64,000 bases of DNA. It comes from JAFGRU01 sp963665915 (GTDB lineage: Bacteria > Desulfobacterota > Desulfuromonadia > Desulfuromonadales > JAAYDE01). Location: the NCBI GenBank assembly GCA_963665915.2, contig CAXXSG010000013.1:372001-436000 (forward strand). The letters run 5' to 3'. A program made the translations under genes and the position numbers. Of this stretch, positions 42,166-50,880 are shown piece after piece; position 1 is the stretch's first letter, and each line of letters opens with the position of its first letter. The notes beneath the pieces were generated by a model, which worked only from the letters and a program-made list of their open reading frames with translations, searched no databases and was not told where the DNA came from.

Positions 42166-42758
42166 TAGAGGCAATGGCGGATCACGCCGACCACCACCCC
42201 CTCAATCCGGAAATCCTGCCCACGCCGGACACGGATCGGTTTCATTGCCGGGTTGGCCGGAAGGAGCTCGATGCTTTTTTCTTTTTTCTGGAGGTGCTTG
42301 ACTGTGGCTTCTCCATCGATCATGGCGACAATGATCTGGCCGTTTTCCGCTGTTTCCTGGCGGCGAACGACGATATAGTCTCCGTCCAGAATGCCGTCGC
42401 CGATCATGGAGACCCCCTTGACCCGCAACACCACATGCTCTCCCTTGCCGATCATGGACGAGGGCACCTCCAGGGTTTCGGGGATCGGGAATGTCTCCAG
42501 CGGTTTTCCAGCCGCCACCAGGCCGATGAAAGGGATTTCGCTTCCTTTGATCTCCGTCCGGCAGGGGCGCACTCCACGGCGGGCATTCCAGTCCCGCTGC
42601 AGAGCCCCTTCGTTCTCAAGGCGTTTGAGATAGTTCTGGACTGTCCCCAGAGAACGGAAGCCGAAATGGCGGGCGATCTCCTGTTGTGAAGGCGGGTAGC
42701 CGTTGAGGTGGATATATTCACTGATGAAATCGAGCAGGCGTTTCTGTTTGGGGGTCAT
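42165..42758 (-). CDS. lexA: LexA repressor
   Basis: SOS repressor. The ATG at 42758 (MTPKQKRLLDFISEYIHLNG) has AAAGGAAAAGG upstream and is preferred to the frame start at 42791, giving 197 residues. The winged helix DNA-binding domain has GYPPSQQEIARHFGFRSLGTVQ. The self-cleavage site is Ala-Gly in GLVAAGKPLE, the catalytic Ser in KGVSMIGDGI, and the Lys in EATVKHLQK. It lies upstream of imuB-dnaE2 in the same direction, as in many SOS cassettes, so it probably controls them and itself. Confidence 0.96.
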   Translation of the reverse strand: MTPKQKRLLDFISEYIHLNGYPPSQQEIARHFGFRSLGTVQNYLKRLENEGALQRDWNARRGVRPCRTEIKGSEIPFIGLVAAGKPLETFPIPETLEVPSSMIGKGEHVVLRVKGVSMIGDGILDGDYIVVRRQETAENGQIIVAMIDGEATVKHLQKKEKSIELLPANPAMKPIRVRRGQDFRIEGVVVGVIRHCL

Positions 42759-42785
42759 GGCCTTTTCCTTTGTTTGAATGCTTTT

Positions 42786-42816
42786 ACACAATATGCGTAA
42801 GTTTGGCGTATGTCAA
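42786..42816 (-). promoter_or_regulatory. lexA promoter with overlapping dyad
   Basis: On the minus strand TTGACA (42816-42811) and TATTGT (42793-42788) are 17 bases apart. The -10 lies in the imperfect palindrome ACGCATATTGTGT, and TACGC occurs twice in the spacer. This could be the LexA operator, though it is not the GGTT-type box described for Geobacter. Confidence 0.55.
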
Positions 42817-43016
42817 GAGCGGCCGGCAAATTTCAAACCTTGTGGCTGAAATCTTTTTCATAAAGGAGGACCGGAGCCCGGAAAAATAATGTCGGCTATA
42901 CCCGAAACGGATTTTTTCGGGTAAGATTAAAGACAGTAAAAAGTTGAAAACTGTATTCCGGCCGTAGTGGGTTAGAGTGAAATGAATGGCGATCTGATGA
43001 GTGATGAGGCAATCGA

Positions 43017-44831
43017 ATGAATGAAGCGGCGACAAGCGAGGCAATGGCTTGGGATTTATCCCCTCTTTACAGCGGTCCTGAAGACCGCGGTTTTGATGAA
43101 GACCTGGAGGAGGCAAAAAAAAGAGCGCAATCCTTCCGCCACGATTTTCGTGGCAGGATTTCCGGAGAAAGCCTGACGGCGGATGTCCTGAGCGCTTCTC
43201 TTCATGCTTACGAGGAACTCCAGAAATTCACTCTGAAGCCCTATCTGTATGCTCAGCTTCTCTTTCTTGCCGACAGCACACCCGCCGTCCACAAAGCGCT
43301 CCTGACCAGAATTCGCGAGGGGTGGACTGAAATCATCGAGAATATCCTTTTTTATGAACTGGAGTTGCTGCACATCGACGAGGAGTTTCTGGCTGAGTTT
43401 TTCAAGGACCCCGAGGTTGCGAAATACAGCCATTACCTTTCCCGCCTGAGAAAAACCGCCCCCTACATCCTTTCCGAGGAAGTGGAGAAGGTTCTGAAAC
43501 GCAAAGACCTCACCGGCAAAGAAGCCTTTGTGCAGCTTTTCGAGGAACTGACCTCTTCCTTCCGTTTCCATTTTCAAATGCCGGATGCGAAAGAAGCTAC
43601 CGATGTGACAGGAGAAGAACTCCTCGGCCTTCTGCATCATACGGAAAGGGACGTCCGGGAGGGGGCGTTTTCGACTTACCTGGGAAAATATGCTGAAAAT
43701 TCAGTGGTGCTGTCTGCATGTTTCAACAATCTGCTGCTCGATCATTACAAGGAAGTCGACTTGCGGGGCTATCCCGACATCATGACGCCGACCCACCTGG
43801 CCAATGAAACGGAGTCCGAAACCGTCAAAAAGATGATGGAGGTGACCGAGGAGAACTACGGGCTGGCCCGGGAGTATTTCGAGCTGAAGAAGGAACTTCT
43901 GGGGTTACCAGAGATGAAAAATACCGATATCTATGCCCCCGTGGAGCGGACTTCCCGGAAGTTCCCTTTTGAGGAAGCCAGGCAGATGGTTCTGGATGCT
44001 TTCAGGGGCTTTTCCTCTGAAATGGCTGATACCGCCGAGGCCTTTTTTGGTGAGCGGCGGATTGACGTTTTTCCCAAGCCGGGAAAAACGGGAGGGGCTT
44101 TCTGTATGGGTATGGTTCCGGGAATGTCCCCTTACGTTCTGCTCAACTACACTGAAAATTTGCGAGATGTAGCTACTTTGGCTCATGAACTGGGGCATGG
44201 GGTTCATTTTTCCTGGGCCCAGACGCAGAACCTTTTTCATTATGACGCTCCCCTCCCCTTTGCCGAAACGGCCAGTGTCTTTGGGGAGATGTTGCTGACT
44301 CGATATTTGCTCGACCGGGAAGAAGATCCCCAGGTAAAAATTGAAATCCTCTGCGCCAAGCTGGAAGATATTATTGCCACCACTTTTCGCCAGAACGTGC
44401 TCACCCGTTTCGAGCTGGCCGTGCATGGCCTCCGCAGGGAACGGCTACTCGCACCGGAGGATTACTGTGAGATCTGGTGGCGGGAAAACGCCAAGCTGTT
44501 CGGGGATGTGGTGAGTATGATCGAGCCCTATCGCTGGGGCTGGGCCTATATCAGCCATTTTATCCATTCCCGATTTTACTGTTATTCTTACGTTTTTGGT
44601 GAGCTTCTGGTCCTCTCCTTGTATCAGAAGTACCAGGAAGAAGGGCATGCTTTTGTTCCCAAGTACCTGGAACTTCTTGCAAAAGGCGGAAGCCAGTCCC
44701 CCAGGAGGATGCTTGAACCTTTCGGCATCGATCTCTCCATGCCGGATTTCTGGCAGAAGGGATATGATTTTGTTGGAAGCCTTTTGCAGGAACTGCGGGA
44801 ATTGTTGAAAAGTGAGAGGAAAAAAAGCTGA
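43017..44831 (+). CDS. pepF: Oligoendopeptidase F-type M3 metallopeptidase
   Basis: 604 residues, cytoplasmic. The zinc site H390-E391-x-x-H394 lies in ATLAHELGHGVHFSWA, with the third ligand Glu in FAETASVFGEML. The N-terminal helical domain starts AWDLSPLYSGPED, the usual PepF opening. Degrades short oligopeptides. The ATG at 43017 has no strong ribosome site; TGATGAG lies close. Monocistronic and divergent from lexA. Confidence 0.92.
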   Translation: MNEAATSEAMAWDLSPLYSGPEDRGFDEDLEEAKKRAQSFRHDFRGRISGESLTADVLSASLHAYEELQKFTLKPYLYAQLLFLADSTPAVHKALLTRIREGWTEIIENILFYELELLHIDEEFLAEFFKDPEVAKYSHYLSRLRKTAPYILSEEVEKVLKRKDLTGKEAFVQLFEELTSSFRFHFQMPDAKEATDVTGEELLGLLHHTERDVREGAFSTYLGKYAENSVVLSACFNNLLLDHYKEVDLRGYPDIMTPTHLANETESETVKKMMEVTEENYGLAREYFELKKELLGLPEMKNTDIYAPVERTSRKFPFEEARQMVLDAFRGFSSEMADTAEAFFGERRIDVFPKPGKTGGAFCMGMVPGMSPYVLLNYTENLRDVATLAHELGHGVHFSWAQTQNLFHYDAPLPFAETASVFGEMLLTRYLLDREEDPQVKIEILCAKLEDIIATTFRQNVLTRFELAVHGLRRERLLAPEDYCEIWWRENAKLFGDVVSMIEPYRWGWAYISHFIHSRFYCYSYVFGELLVLSLYQKYQEEGHAFVPKYLELLAKGGSQSPRRMLEPFGIDLSMPDFWQKGYDFVGSLLQELRELLKSERKKS

Positions 44832-44923
44832 GAATTTTTTATCCTGTTAGCCCATATTTTTCTTCGGGTTAGAGGGAAAGTTCTTTTCGGTAAAAGATAT
44901 TCGTCCGCCGGGAATGGCGAATA

Positions 44924-46291
44924 TCAGGGGCAGTAGTCAAAGCCACAATGCCTGTGAAGAAGAGCTGTTTTCTCCTCGTGAGTGCCCTGCCAATCCTTTA
45001 GAAGTTTTTCCGCGAGTGTCACGCCGGTGCGGGCGATCTCTTCGATTTTTTCCAGAAAAACCGTTTCATCCTCCCCCGCTTCATTCAATTTGTTCTGCCG
45101 CTTCAGTCCCTCCCGGGCCAGCTCCAAAACCTCCAGAGCCAGGCTCTGCAGGGTCCGGTTTTCAAACGGTGCTTTCAGCCCCAGGCGTGAGGCTGTTTGG
45201 AGGAGTTCCTCGCGAGCCTCCCTGTCCTGATTGCGAAGAAGTTTCCAGGTCTGCTCCCGGGCTTCCCGGTCGTAGAGTATGCCTTTGCAGAGGGCGGCGA
45301 AACTGAGGCTGATACGGGGGGGGAGGCTGTCCAGGGAGCGGATTTCGATCTGCGGCCTGAGGCGGGTTTCCGGGAAAAGCGTCGATAAGTGCAGAGCCCA
45401 ATCGTGGAATGTCGGTTGAAACCCTTCAAAACCTTCAGCCAGAAAGTGGCGAAAAGTGAATGGATTCCCGGTCAGGTCGAGATAATTGCCATCGCGGAAA
45501 ATGAAATACATGGGAATGTCGAGCGCATAATCGATATAGGTTTCGAAACCGGCCTCTGGTTCGAAAAGAGCATGAATCAGCCCGGTACGCTGGGGGTCGG
45601 TTCTCGACCAGATTTCCCGTCGGGTATTAAGAAAGCCCGTCGGATTTCCTTCCATAAGCGGCGAGTTGGCCGACCAGGCATAGAAAAGTGGGGCCAGCGC
45701 CAGAGAGATTCTCATTTTCTCAATGCAGTCGGATTCGTCCCTGTGGTCGAAATTGAGCTGGATGCCCGCTGTCTGTTTCATCATCCGCTGTCCCATGGTG
45801 CCTGTTTTCAGCATGTAAGACGCCATGATCCGGTAACGGTTCTTGGGAAGCCAGCCGATCTCTGCCAGGGTCGAAAATGGCTGAACCCCCAGCCCGAGAA
45901 AGGTAAGGCCCAGAGGGAGGGCCTCTTTGAGAATGGTTTCGATATGATGGCAGAAGTTGCTGAAACAGCAATGAACGTCGGGGCAGAGCTGGCCCGAGAG
46001 TTCCAGCTGCCCCCCCGGCTCCAGGGTGATGGAGGAGAGTCCTCCCTGCAGGGCCATCAGGTGTCCGTTCTCCCGCACCCCTCTCCAGCGTCCGGAGCTT
46101 TCGAGGATGCGCATCAGTTTCTGAATGCGTTCATAGGGTGCTGCTTTTGCCGTGCCGACATCAACCACCAGTTTTTCGATTTCCGCACCGATGCGCCAGT
46201 ACTCGACAGGCTTGCAGCCCTGACGAAGATAATCGATCAGGTCTTCCCTGCTGTTTATTAAGGCTTCGGTGGTGTTTTTGACTTCACTCAT
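44924..46291 (-). CDS. gshA: Glutamate-cysteine ligase (GCS2/plant-type)
   Basis: 455 residues; first step of glutathione synthesis. Motifs: WRIGAEIEKLVVD near residue 32, GLSSITLEPGGQLELSG near 85, YRIMASYMLKTGTMGQRMM near 152, TAGIQLNFDH near 174, PLFYAWSANSPLMEG near 206 and RPQIEIRSLDSLPP near 340. This is the type found in alphaproteobacteria and plants rather than the enterobacterial GshA. It follows the aminotransferase gene by about 30 bases on the same strand. No gshB is seen nearby. Confidence 0.9.
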   Translation of the reverse strand: MSEVKNTTEALINSREDLIDYLRQGCKPVEYWRIGAEIEKLVVDVGTAKAAPYERIQKLMRILESSGRWRGVRENGHLMALQGGLSSITLEPGGQLELSGQLCPDVHCCFSNFCHHIETILKEALPLGLTFLGLGVQPFSTLAEIGWLPKNRYRIMASYMLKTGTMGQRMMKQTAGIQLNFDHRDESDCIEKMRISLALAPLFYAWSANSPLMEGNPTGFLNTRREIWSRTDPQRTGLIHALFEPEAGFETYIDYALDIPMYFIFRDGNYLDLTGNPFTFRHFLAEGFEGFQPTFHDWALHLSTLFPETRLRPQIEIRSLDSLPPRISLSFAALCKGILYDREAREQTWKLLRNQDREAREELLQTASRLGLKAPFENRTLQSLALEVLELAREGLKRQNKLNEAGEDETVFLEKIEEIARTGVTLAEKLLKDWQGTHEEKTALLHRHCGFDYCP

Positions 46292-46321
46292 GTCCGGGCA
46301 TCCTGTTCTGGTCGATGTTGA

Positions 46322-47626
46322 TCAGGAATTGAGATAAGCCGTAATATTCTCCGCCAAGGTGGTGAAAATCCTCGTGAACTCCTTCTCATTGCGTTCCAGA
46401 AGAGTGGAACGGAAGCCTCTTTCCGGGGTGCAGAAAGAGGAAATGGGAACCACGCAGATGCCGGTCGATCCGAGCAGGTAATAAACCAACCGCTTGTCCA
46501 GGGCAATGCCCGGCTGGCTGACCAACTCCTCCACCAGCTGACGGACCTCAGCGTTTTTTATGGGCAGAGTCTGGGTCTCCGTCAGCTTGTCGTCCTCGAA
46601 AACCACGCTCATGTAAAAGGCCCCGTTGGTGCGGTTTATTTTGATTCCCGGAACATCTTTGAGAATATTATAGGCGATATTCGAGCAGTTTTCATAATGA
46701 TTGCGGCGTTGGTCCAGATATACGGTGTACTCCGGATGACTCATGATCAGAGGAATGGCCATTTGCGGCAGCGTGGTGGAGCAGACTTCCAACATTTTTG
46801 AGTCGACAATACTCTGGATATACCTTCTGAAAATAGGATTTTTATCCGCGTTGTAGACCTCGAGCCAGCCGCAACGGGACCCCGGCCAGGGGCAGTCTTT
46901 GCTGATTCCGCGCATGGCAATGGCGGGAACATCGTCGATAAGGTCGGAAATGGGCCGGGTCGACTGGCCGTTGTAAACCAGGTTGCGGTAAATTTCATCG
47001 CAGATAATAAAGAGGTTGAACTCTTTGGCAATCTCAATCATCTCCTTGAGGATTCTCTCGGGATAGACTGCGCCAGTCGGGTTGTCCGGATTGATGATCA
47101 GGATGCCGGAAATGGACGGATTGTATTTCACCGAGAGATAAAGATCGTCGAGATCGGGATACCACAGGTTGTCGGGGTCAAGGCGATAGGAAATCGGCTT
47201 CTGCCCGGCATGAGAGCCTTCCGCAGAAGAGTGGGTGGAATAGGTTGGGGACGGGCCGATCACCCGGACTTCCCGCCGCAGCAGGCCGTAGACCTTCTGA
47301 ATGGCGTCCCCCAGGCCGTTGAAAAAAACGATATCGTCGGGAGAGACCTGTGCCTTGCCGCGTCGATTTGTCATCTCAGCCAGGAATTCGCGGGTTTCCA
47401 TGACCCCCTTGGTGTCGCTGTAAGCGTAGGAGCAATCTTTCATGGCCAGGTCGGCGACGATCTTTTTCATCCACAGAGGGATCTTTTCCCCTTTGGCCAC
47501 CGGATCCCCGATGTTCTCCATATTGATTTTCATGCCCAGATTTTTGAGTTTTTCAGCGATGCCGACAATGGCCCGGATCTCGTAAGTCAGCTCTCTGGCT
47601 CCAATATGAACGATATTATTGCGCAT
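46322..47626 (-). CDS. PLP-dependent class I/II aminotransferase
   Basis: The frame opens at 47770, but the ATG at 47626 (MRNNIVHIGARELTYEIRAIVG), preceded by GGGGAACGGG, is the start, giving 434 residues. Fold type I aminotransferase: GLGDAIQKVYGLL and SPTYSTHSSAEGSH (cofactor loop), ILIINPDNPTGAVYPERIL (Asn/Asp pair), FIICDEIYRNLVY, and the Schiff-base Lys in RGISKDCPWPGSRCGWLE, with the C-terminal Arg in the usual region. Substrate cannot be fixed from sequence. Confidence 0.88.
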   Translation of the reverse strand: MRNNIVHIGARELTYEIRAIVGIAEKLKNLGMKINMENIGDPVAKGEKIPLWMKKIVADLAMKDCSYAYSDTKGVMETREFLAEMTNRRGKAQVSPDDIVFFNGLGDAIQKVYGLLRREVRVIGPSPTYSTHSSAEGSHAGQKPISYRLDPDNLWYPDLDDLYLSVKYNPSISGILIINPDNPTGAVYPERILKEMIEIAKEFNLFIICDEIYRNLVYNGQSTRPISDLIDDVPAIAMRGISKDCPWPGSRCGWLEVYNADKNPIFRRYIQSIVDSKMLEVCSTTLPQMAIPLIMSHPEYTVYLDQRRNHYENCSNIAYNILKDVPGIKINRTNGAFYMSVVFEDDKLTETQTLPIKNAEVRQLVEELVSQPGIALDKRLVYYLLGSTGICVVPISSFCTPERGFRSTLLERNEKEFTRIFTTLAENITAYLNS

Positions 47627-47742
47627 ACCCGTTCCCCGCTTATTCCCTTCTGTTCTCGGTGTTAATCTGCATCCGTGAAATCTAACCGGGCAATAGCACT
47701 TACACTCTTTTCCCGGCCTCAACCCACGGCTCCAGTTTTGAA

Positions 47743-47776
47743 TAAAAAAGGCCATGATCGTTCTGACCATGGCCTT
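47743..47776 (-). terminator. Terminator of the small unit in the 329-bp element
   Basis: On the minus strand AAGGCCATG - GTCAGAACGAT - CATGGCCTT followed by TTTTATTC. Confidence 0.75.
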
Positions 47777-47798
47777 GGAATTTTATTGGTTTGTTATT

Positions 47799-47903
47799 TC
47801 AGCAATCAAGGCTCGGGGCAGAACACAATCGGTTAATGGTCGCCGCGGCCGCCGCCTGAGTCATGGCTATGCTGTTGTCCGTCAGTCTGCCCTGAATGCT
47901 CAT
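47799..47903 (-). CDS. 34-residue peptide inside the 329-bp element
   Basis: ATG at 47903, TGA at 47801-47799. The product MSIQGRLTDNSIAMTQAAAA continues ATINRLCSAPSLDC: an Ala-rich helix and two Cys near the end. AGAGGG lies about ten bases before the ATG, a TTGACT-17-TAATTC promoter stands just upstream, and a terminator follows 22 bases after the stop. This makes a compact one-gene unit. It might instead be an untranslated small RNA. No family is recognised. Confidence 0.4.
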   Translation of the reverse strand: MSIQGRLTDNSIAMTQAAAAATINRLCSAPSLDC

Positions 47904-47923
47904 TCCATACCCTCTGGCTCAAG

Positions 47924-47952
47924 GAATTATCATATTAAAATTTCAAAGTCAA
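47924..47952 (-). promoter_or_regulatory. Promoter of the small unit
   Basis: TTGACT (47952-47947), 17-base spacer, TAATTC (47929-47924) on the minus strand. Confidence 0.5.
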
Positions 47953-48149
47953 TGCTTTCTATTATTCCGTTCCAATTTTCACCTGTATCCGTAGGTTAGG
48001 GGCTGGAAAAGAGTGTAAGTGCTTGGTCTGAATAAGTGTTTCAAAAATCTGAGGCGCACCCATAGGTTCGTCGGTGATTTTTTGAATACTTAAGCAGGTC
48101 AATGACTTGCGCTATTGCCAGGTCATAACTCACGGATACAGGTTTCGGC

Positions 48150-50822
48150 TCAGTCTCCATAATTGTCTTCGCGCAGAGCCGCGTGAGCGGCAGCGAGGCG
48201 CGCCACGGGAACACGGTATGGGGAGCAGGAGACATAATTGAGGCCTACTTTGTCACAAAAGGCGATGCTTTCCGGTTCTCCGCCATGTTCACCGCAGATA
48301 CCAATCTTGATATCGGGGCGGGTCTTGCGGGCTCTTTCGCAAGCTATTTTGACCAGTTCTCCAACCCCTTCCTGGTCGATGCTGACAAAGGGATCGTGTT
48401 TATAAATTCCATTGTTGATGTAGAAGGGGAGGAAATCGCCGGAGTCGTCCCGGGAAAGTCCGAAGGTTGTCTGTGTCAGGTCGTTGGTGCCGAAAGAAAA
48501 GAATTCCGCGTCCTTGGCGATCTGGTCGGCAAGGAGGCAAGTTCGGGGCAATTCCACGCAAGCACCGATCGTGTACTCCAGTTTGACACCGTACTGCTGA
48601 ATAATTTCATCCGCAACCTTCACGGCGGCTTCGCGCAGGAGGTGCATTTCATTGTAAGTGGCTACCAGCGGCATCATGATTTCAGGAACCACGGTGAAGC
48701 CGTCGTTCTTGGTCAGGTCGCAGGCCGCTTCAATGATAGCCCGCACCTGCATGTCATATATTTCTTGGAAAGTGAGTCCCAGGCGGCAGCCGCGATGGCC
48801 GAGCATGGGGTTGGCTTCGTGCAGGTGGGCGACGATTCCGCGGATTTTCGGCAACGGGATGTTCATGGATTCGGCCAGTTCCTCCAGTTCTTTCTCCGAC
48901 TGGGGGAGGAACTCGTTGAGGGGCGGATCCAGAAGGCGGATCATGACCGGCAGGTCTTTCATTTCCTTGAAAATATTGTAGTAATCAGTGCGCTGTATGG
49001 GGAGAATTTTCTCCAGCGCTTTTTTCCGGCCTTCGAGGGTGCCCGCCATGATCATTTCACGCATGGCCTGGATGCGGGGACCTTCAAAGAACATATGTTC
49101 CGTGCGAACCAGCCCAACCCCTTCGGCTCCGAAACCGCGGGCGACCGAGCAGTCCTTGGGGGTGTCGGCATTGGCGCGGACACCGATTCTCTTATACTCA
49201 TCCACCCAGCTCATGAGGGTGCCGAAGTCTCCGGTGAGCTCTACTGCGATGGTAGGGACTTCGCCTTTCATGACTTCTCCTGCCGCACCGTCCAGGGTGA
49301 TGATTTCACCCTTTTTCAATATCTGGCCGTTACGGGTGGCGAATTGCTGATTTTGATAATCAACTTTGATGTCGCTGCAACCAACCACGCAACATTTGCC
49401 CATGCCGCGGGTAACTACAGCCGCATGGCTTGTCATGCCGCCGCGGGAAGTGAGAATCCCCTGGGCTGCGTTCATGCCGTGGATATCTTCCGGGCTGGTT
49501 TCCATGCGCACGAGAATGACTTTGCGTCCCTGGTTGGCGGCTTCTTCCGCTTCGTCGGCGGAAAAAATAATTTCCCCACTCACCGCTCCGGGAGAGGCCG
49601 GAAGCCCTTTGGCGATGATTTCTTTGGGCGCATGAGGATCCAGGGTGGGGTGGAGGAGCTGGTCGAGCTGATTCGGGGAGACGCGCAGGACGCCTTCTTT
49701 CTTACTGATGAGTCCTTCCTGGACCATGTCGACGGCAATTTTGATGGCCGCCTTGGCGGTTCTCTTGCCGTTGCGGGTCTGTAGCATGTAGAGTTTGCTC
49801 TTTTCGATGGTGAACTCTATATCCTGCATGTCGTGATAATGTTCTTCCAGGATGTCCTTGATCGAGACCAGCTGAGCATAATTTTCCGGCATGACCTCTT
49901 CCAGGGAGGGAAGGTTGCTGGCCCCTCCGTCTTTGTTGATCGGTTGGGGCGTGCGAATCCCGGCGACCACGTCTTCGCCCTGGGCATTGACCAGAAATTC
50001 GCCGTAGAAGTATTTTTCACCGGAGGCCGGGTCGCGGGTGAAGGCGACGCCCGTGGCGCAATCATCGCCCATGTTGCCGAAGACCATGGCCTGAACGTTT
50101 ACCGCTGTCCCCCAGTCCGCGGGGATGTTGTTCAGTTTTCTATAGGTAATGGCGCGGGCGTTCATCCAGGAACCGAAAACAGCGCCGATGGAGCCCCAAA
50201 GCTGCTCCTTGGGGTCGGACGGGAATTCACTGCCCAGCGTTTCCTTGACTTTGGCCTTGAAAAGGGAAACCATCTGCTTGAGGTCCTCGGCTGAGAGGTC
50301 CGTATCGAGGTGTATTCCCTTGTCTTCTTTGATTTTCTCAAAGATGGCGTCGAGAATTTCACTATCCATCCCCATGACGACATTGGAGTACATCTGGATG
50401 AAACGGCGGTAGGAGTCATAGGCAAAACGGGGGTCTCCGCTGAGCTCGATCAGGCCCTGGATGGTCTCGTCGTTGAGGCCGAGATTGAGTACCGTATCCA
50501 TCATCCCCGGCATCGAAGCCCGGGAGCCGGAGCGAACCGAAACCAGAAGGGGGTTCTTCGGATTTCCAAATTCCTTGCCCATGAGGGCTTCAACCTTTTT
50601 CAGGTTTTCCACCACCTGTTCTTCCAGTCCCGCCGGATACTGGCGGTCGTTTTTATAGAATTCAGTGCAGACTTCGGTGGTAATGGTAAAACCTGCCGGC
50701 ACCGGAAGGCCGATAGCTGTCATTTCTGCCAGGTTGGCTCCTTTGCCGCCCAGCAGGTTTTTCATGCTCCCTTTTCCTTCGGCTTTCCCGTCGCCGAAAA
50801 AATAAACATGCTTGATTGCCAT
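48150..50822 (-). CDS. ppdK: Pyruvate, phosphate dikinase
   Basis: 890 residues; reversibly converts pyruvate, ATP and Pi to phosphoenolpyruvate, AMP and PPi, used by anaerobes for gluconeogenesis. N-terminal nucleotide-binding domain (GGKGANLAEMTAIGLPVPAGFTI, VRSGSRASMPGMMDTVLNLG), central phosphohistidine domain with catalytic His in TSRGGMTSHAAVVTRGMGK, and C-terminal PEP barrel (VGLVRTEHMFF, LRLLDPPLNEFLPQ, GTNDLTQTTFGLSRDD, ICGEHGGEP). Downstream of glyS by 58 bases; probably co-transcribed with glyQS. Confidence 0.97.
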   Translation of the reverse strand: MAIKHVYFFGDGKAEGKGSMKNLLGGKGANLAEMTAIGLPVPAGFTITTEVCTEFYKNDRQYPAGLEEQVVENLKKVEALMGKEFGNPKNPLLVSVRSGSRASMPGMMDTVLNLGLNDETIQGLIELSGDPRFAYDSYRRFIQMYSNVVMGMDSEILDAIFEKIKEDKGIHLDTDLSAEDLKQMVSLFKAKVKETLGSEFPSDPKEQLWGSIGAVFGSWMNARAITYRKLNNIPADWGTAVNVQAMVFGNMGDDCATGVAFTRDPASGEKYFYGEFLVNAQGEDVVAGIRTPQPINKDGGASNLPSLEEVMPENYAQLVSIKDILEEHYHDMQDIEFTIEKSKLYMLQTRNGKRTAKAAIKIAVDMVQEGLISKKEGVLRVSPNQLDQLLHPTLDPHAPKEIIAKGLPASPGAVSGEIIFSADEAEEAANQGRKVILVRMETSPEDIHGMNAAQGILTSRGGMTSHAAVVTRGMGKCCVVGCSDIKVDYQNQQFATRNGQILKKGEIITLDGAAGEVMKGEVPTIAVELTGDFGTLMSWVDEYKRIGVRANADTPKDCSVARGFGAEGVGLVRTEHMFFEGPRIQAMREMIMAGTLEGRKKALEKILPIQRTDYYNIFKEMKDLPVMIRLLDPPLNEFLPQSEKELEELAESMNIPLPKIRGIVAHLHEANPMLGHRGCRLGLTFQEIYDMQVRAIIEAACDLTKNDGFTVVPEIMMPLVATYNEMHLLREAAVKVADEIIQQYGVKLEYTIGACVELPRTCLLADQIAKDAEFFSFGTNDLTQTTFGLSRDDSGDFLPFYINNGIYKHDPFVSIDQEGVGELVKIACERARKTRPDIKIGICGEHGGEPESIAFCDKVGLNYVSCSPYRVPVARLAAAHAALREDNYGD

Positions 50823-50880
50823 AACTCTCTCCTCTTAAAAGATGCGAAACCTTACAAAGGGTTGACGTCTTGATTTAAAC

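Larger units (their letters stand above)
47695..48023. mobile_element. 329-bp element with 19-bp perfect inverted ends
   Basis: AGCACTTACACTCTTTTCC (47695-47713) is the exact reverse complement of 48005-48023. Between them, on the minus strand, are a promoter (47952-47924), a 34-codon frame (47903-47799) and a terminator (47776-47743). No target duplication is visible. It lies between the aminotransferase and ppdK genes. Confidence 0.55.

Noticed and set aside
48183..49784. 533-codon open frame antisense to ppdK, and similar long frames opposite dnaE2, imuB, mgtE, gshA and uvrA
   Set aside because: These are shadows of GC-rich coding sequence; the opposite strand encodes full, well-conserved proteins.
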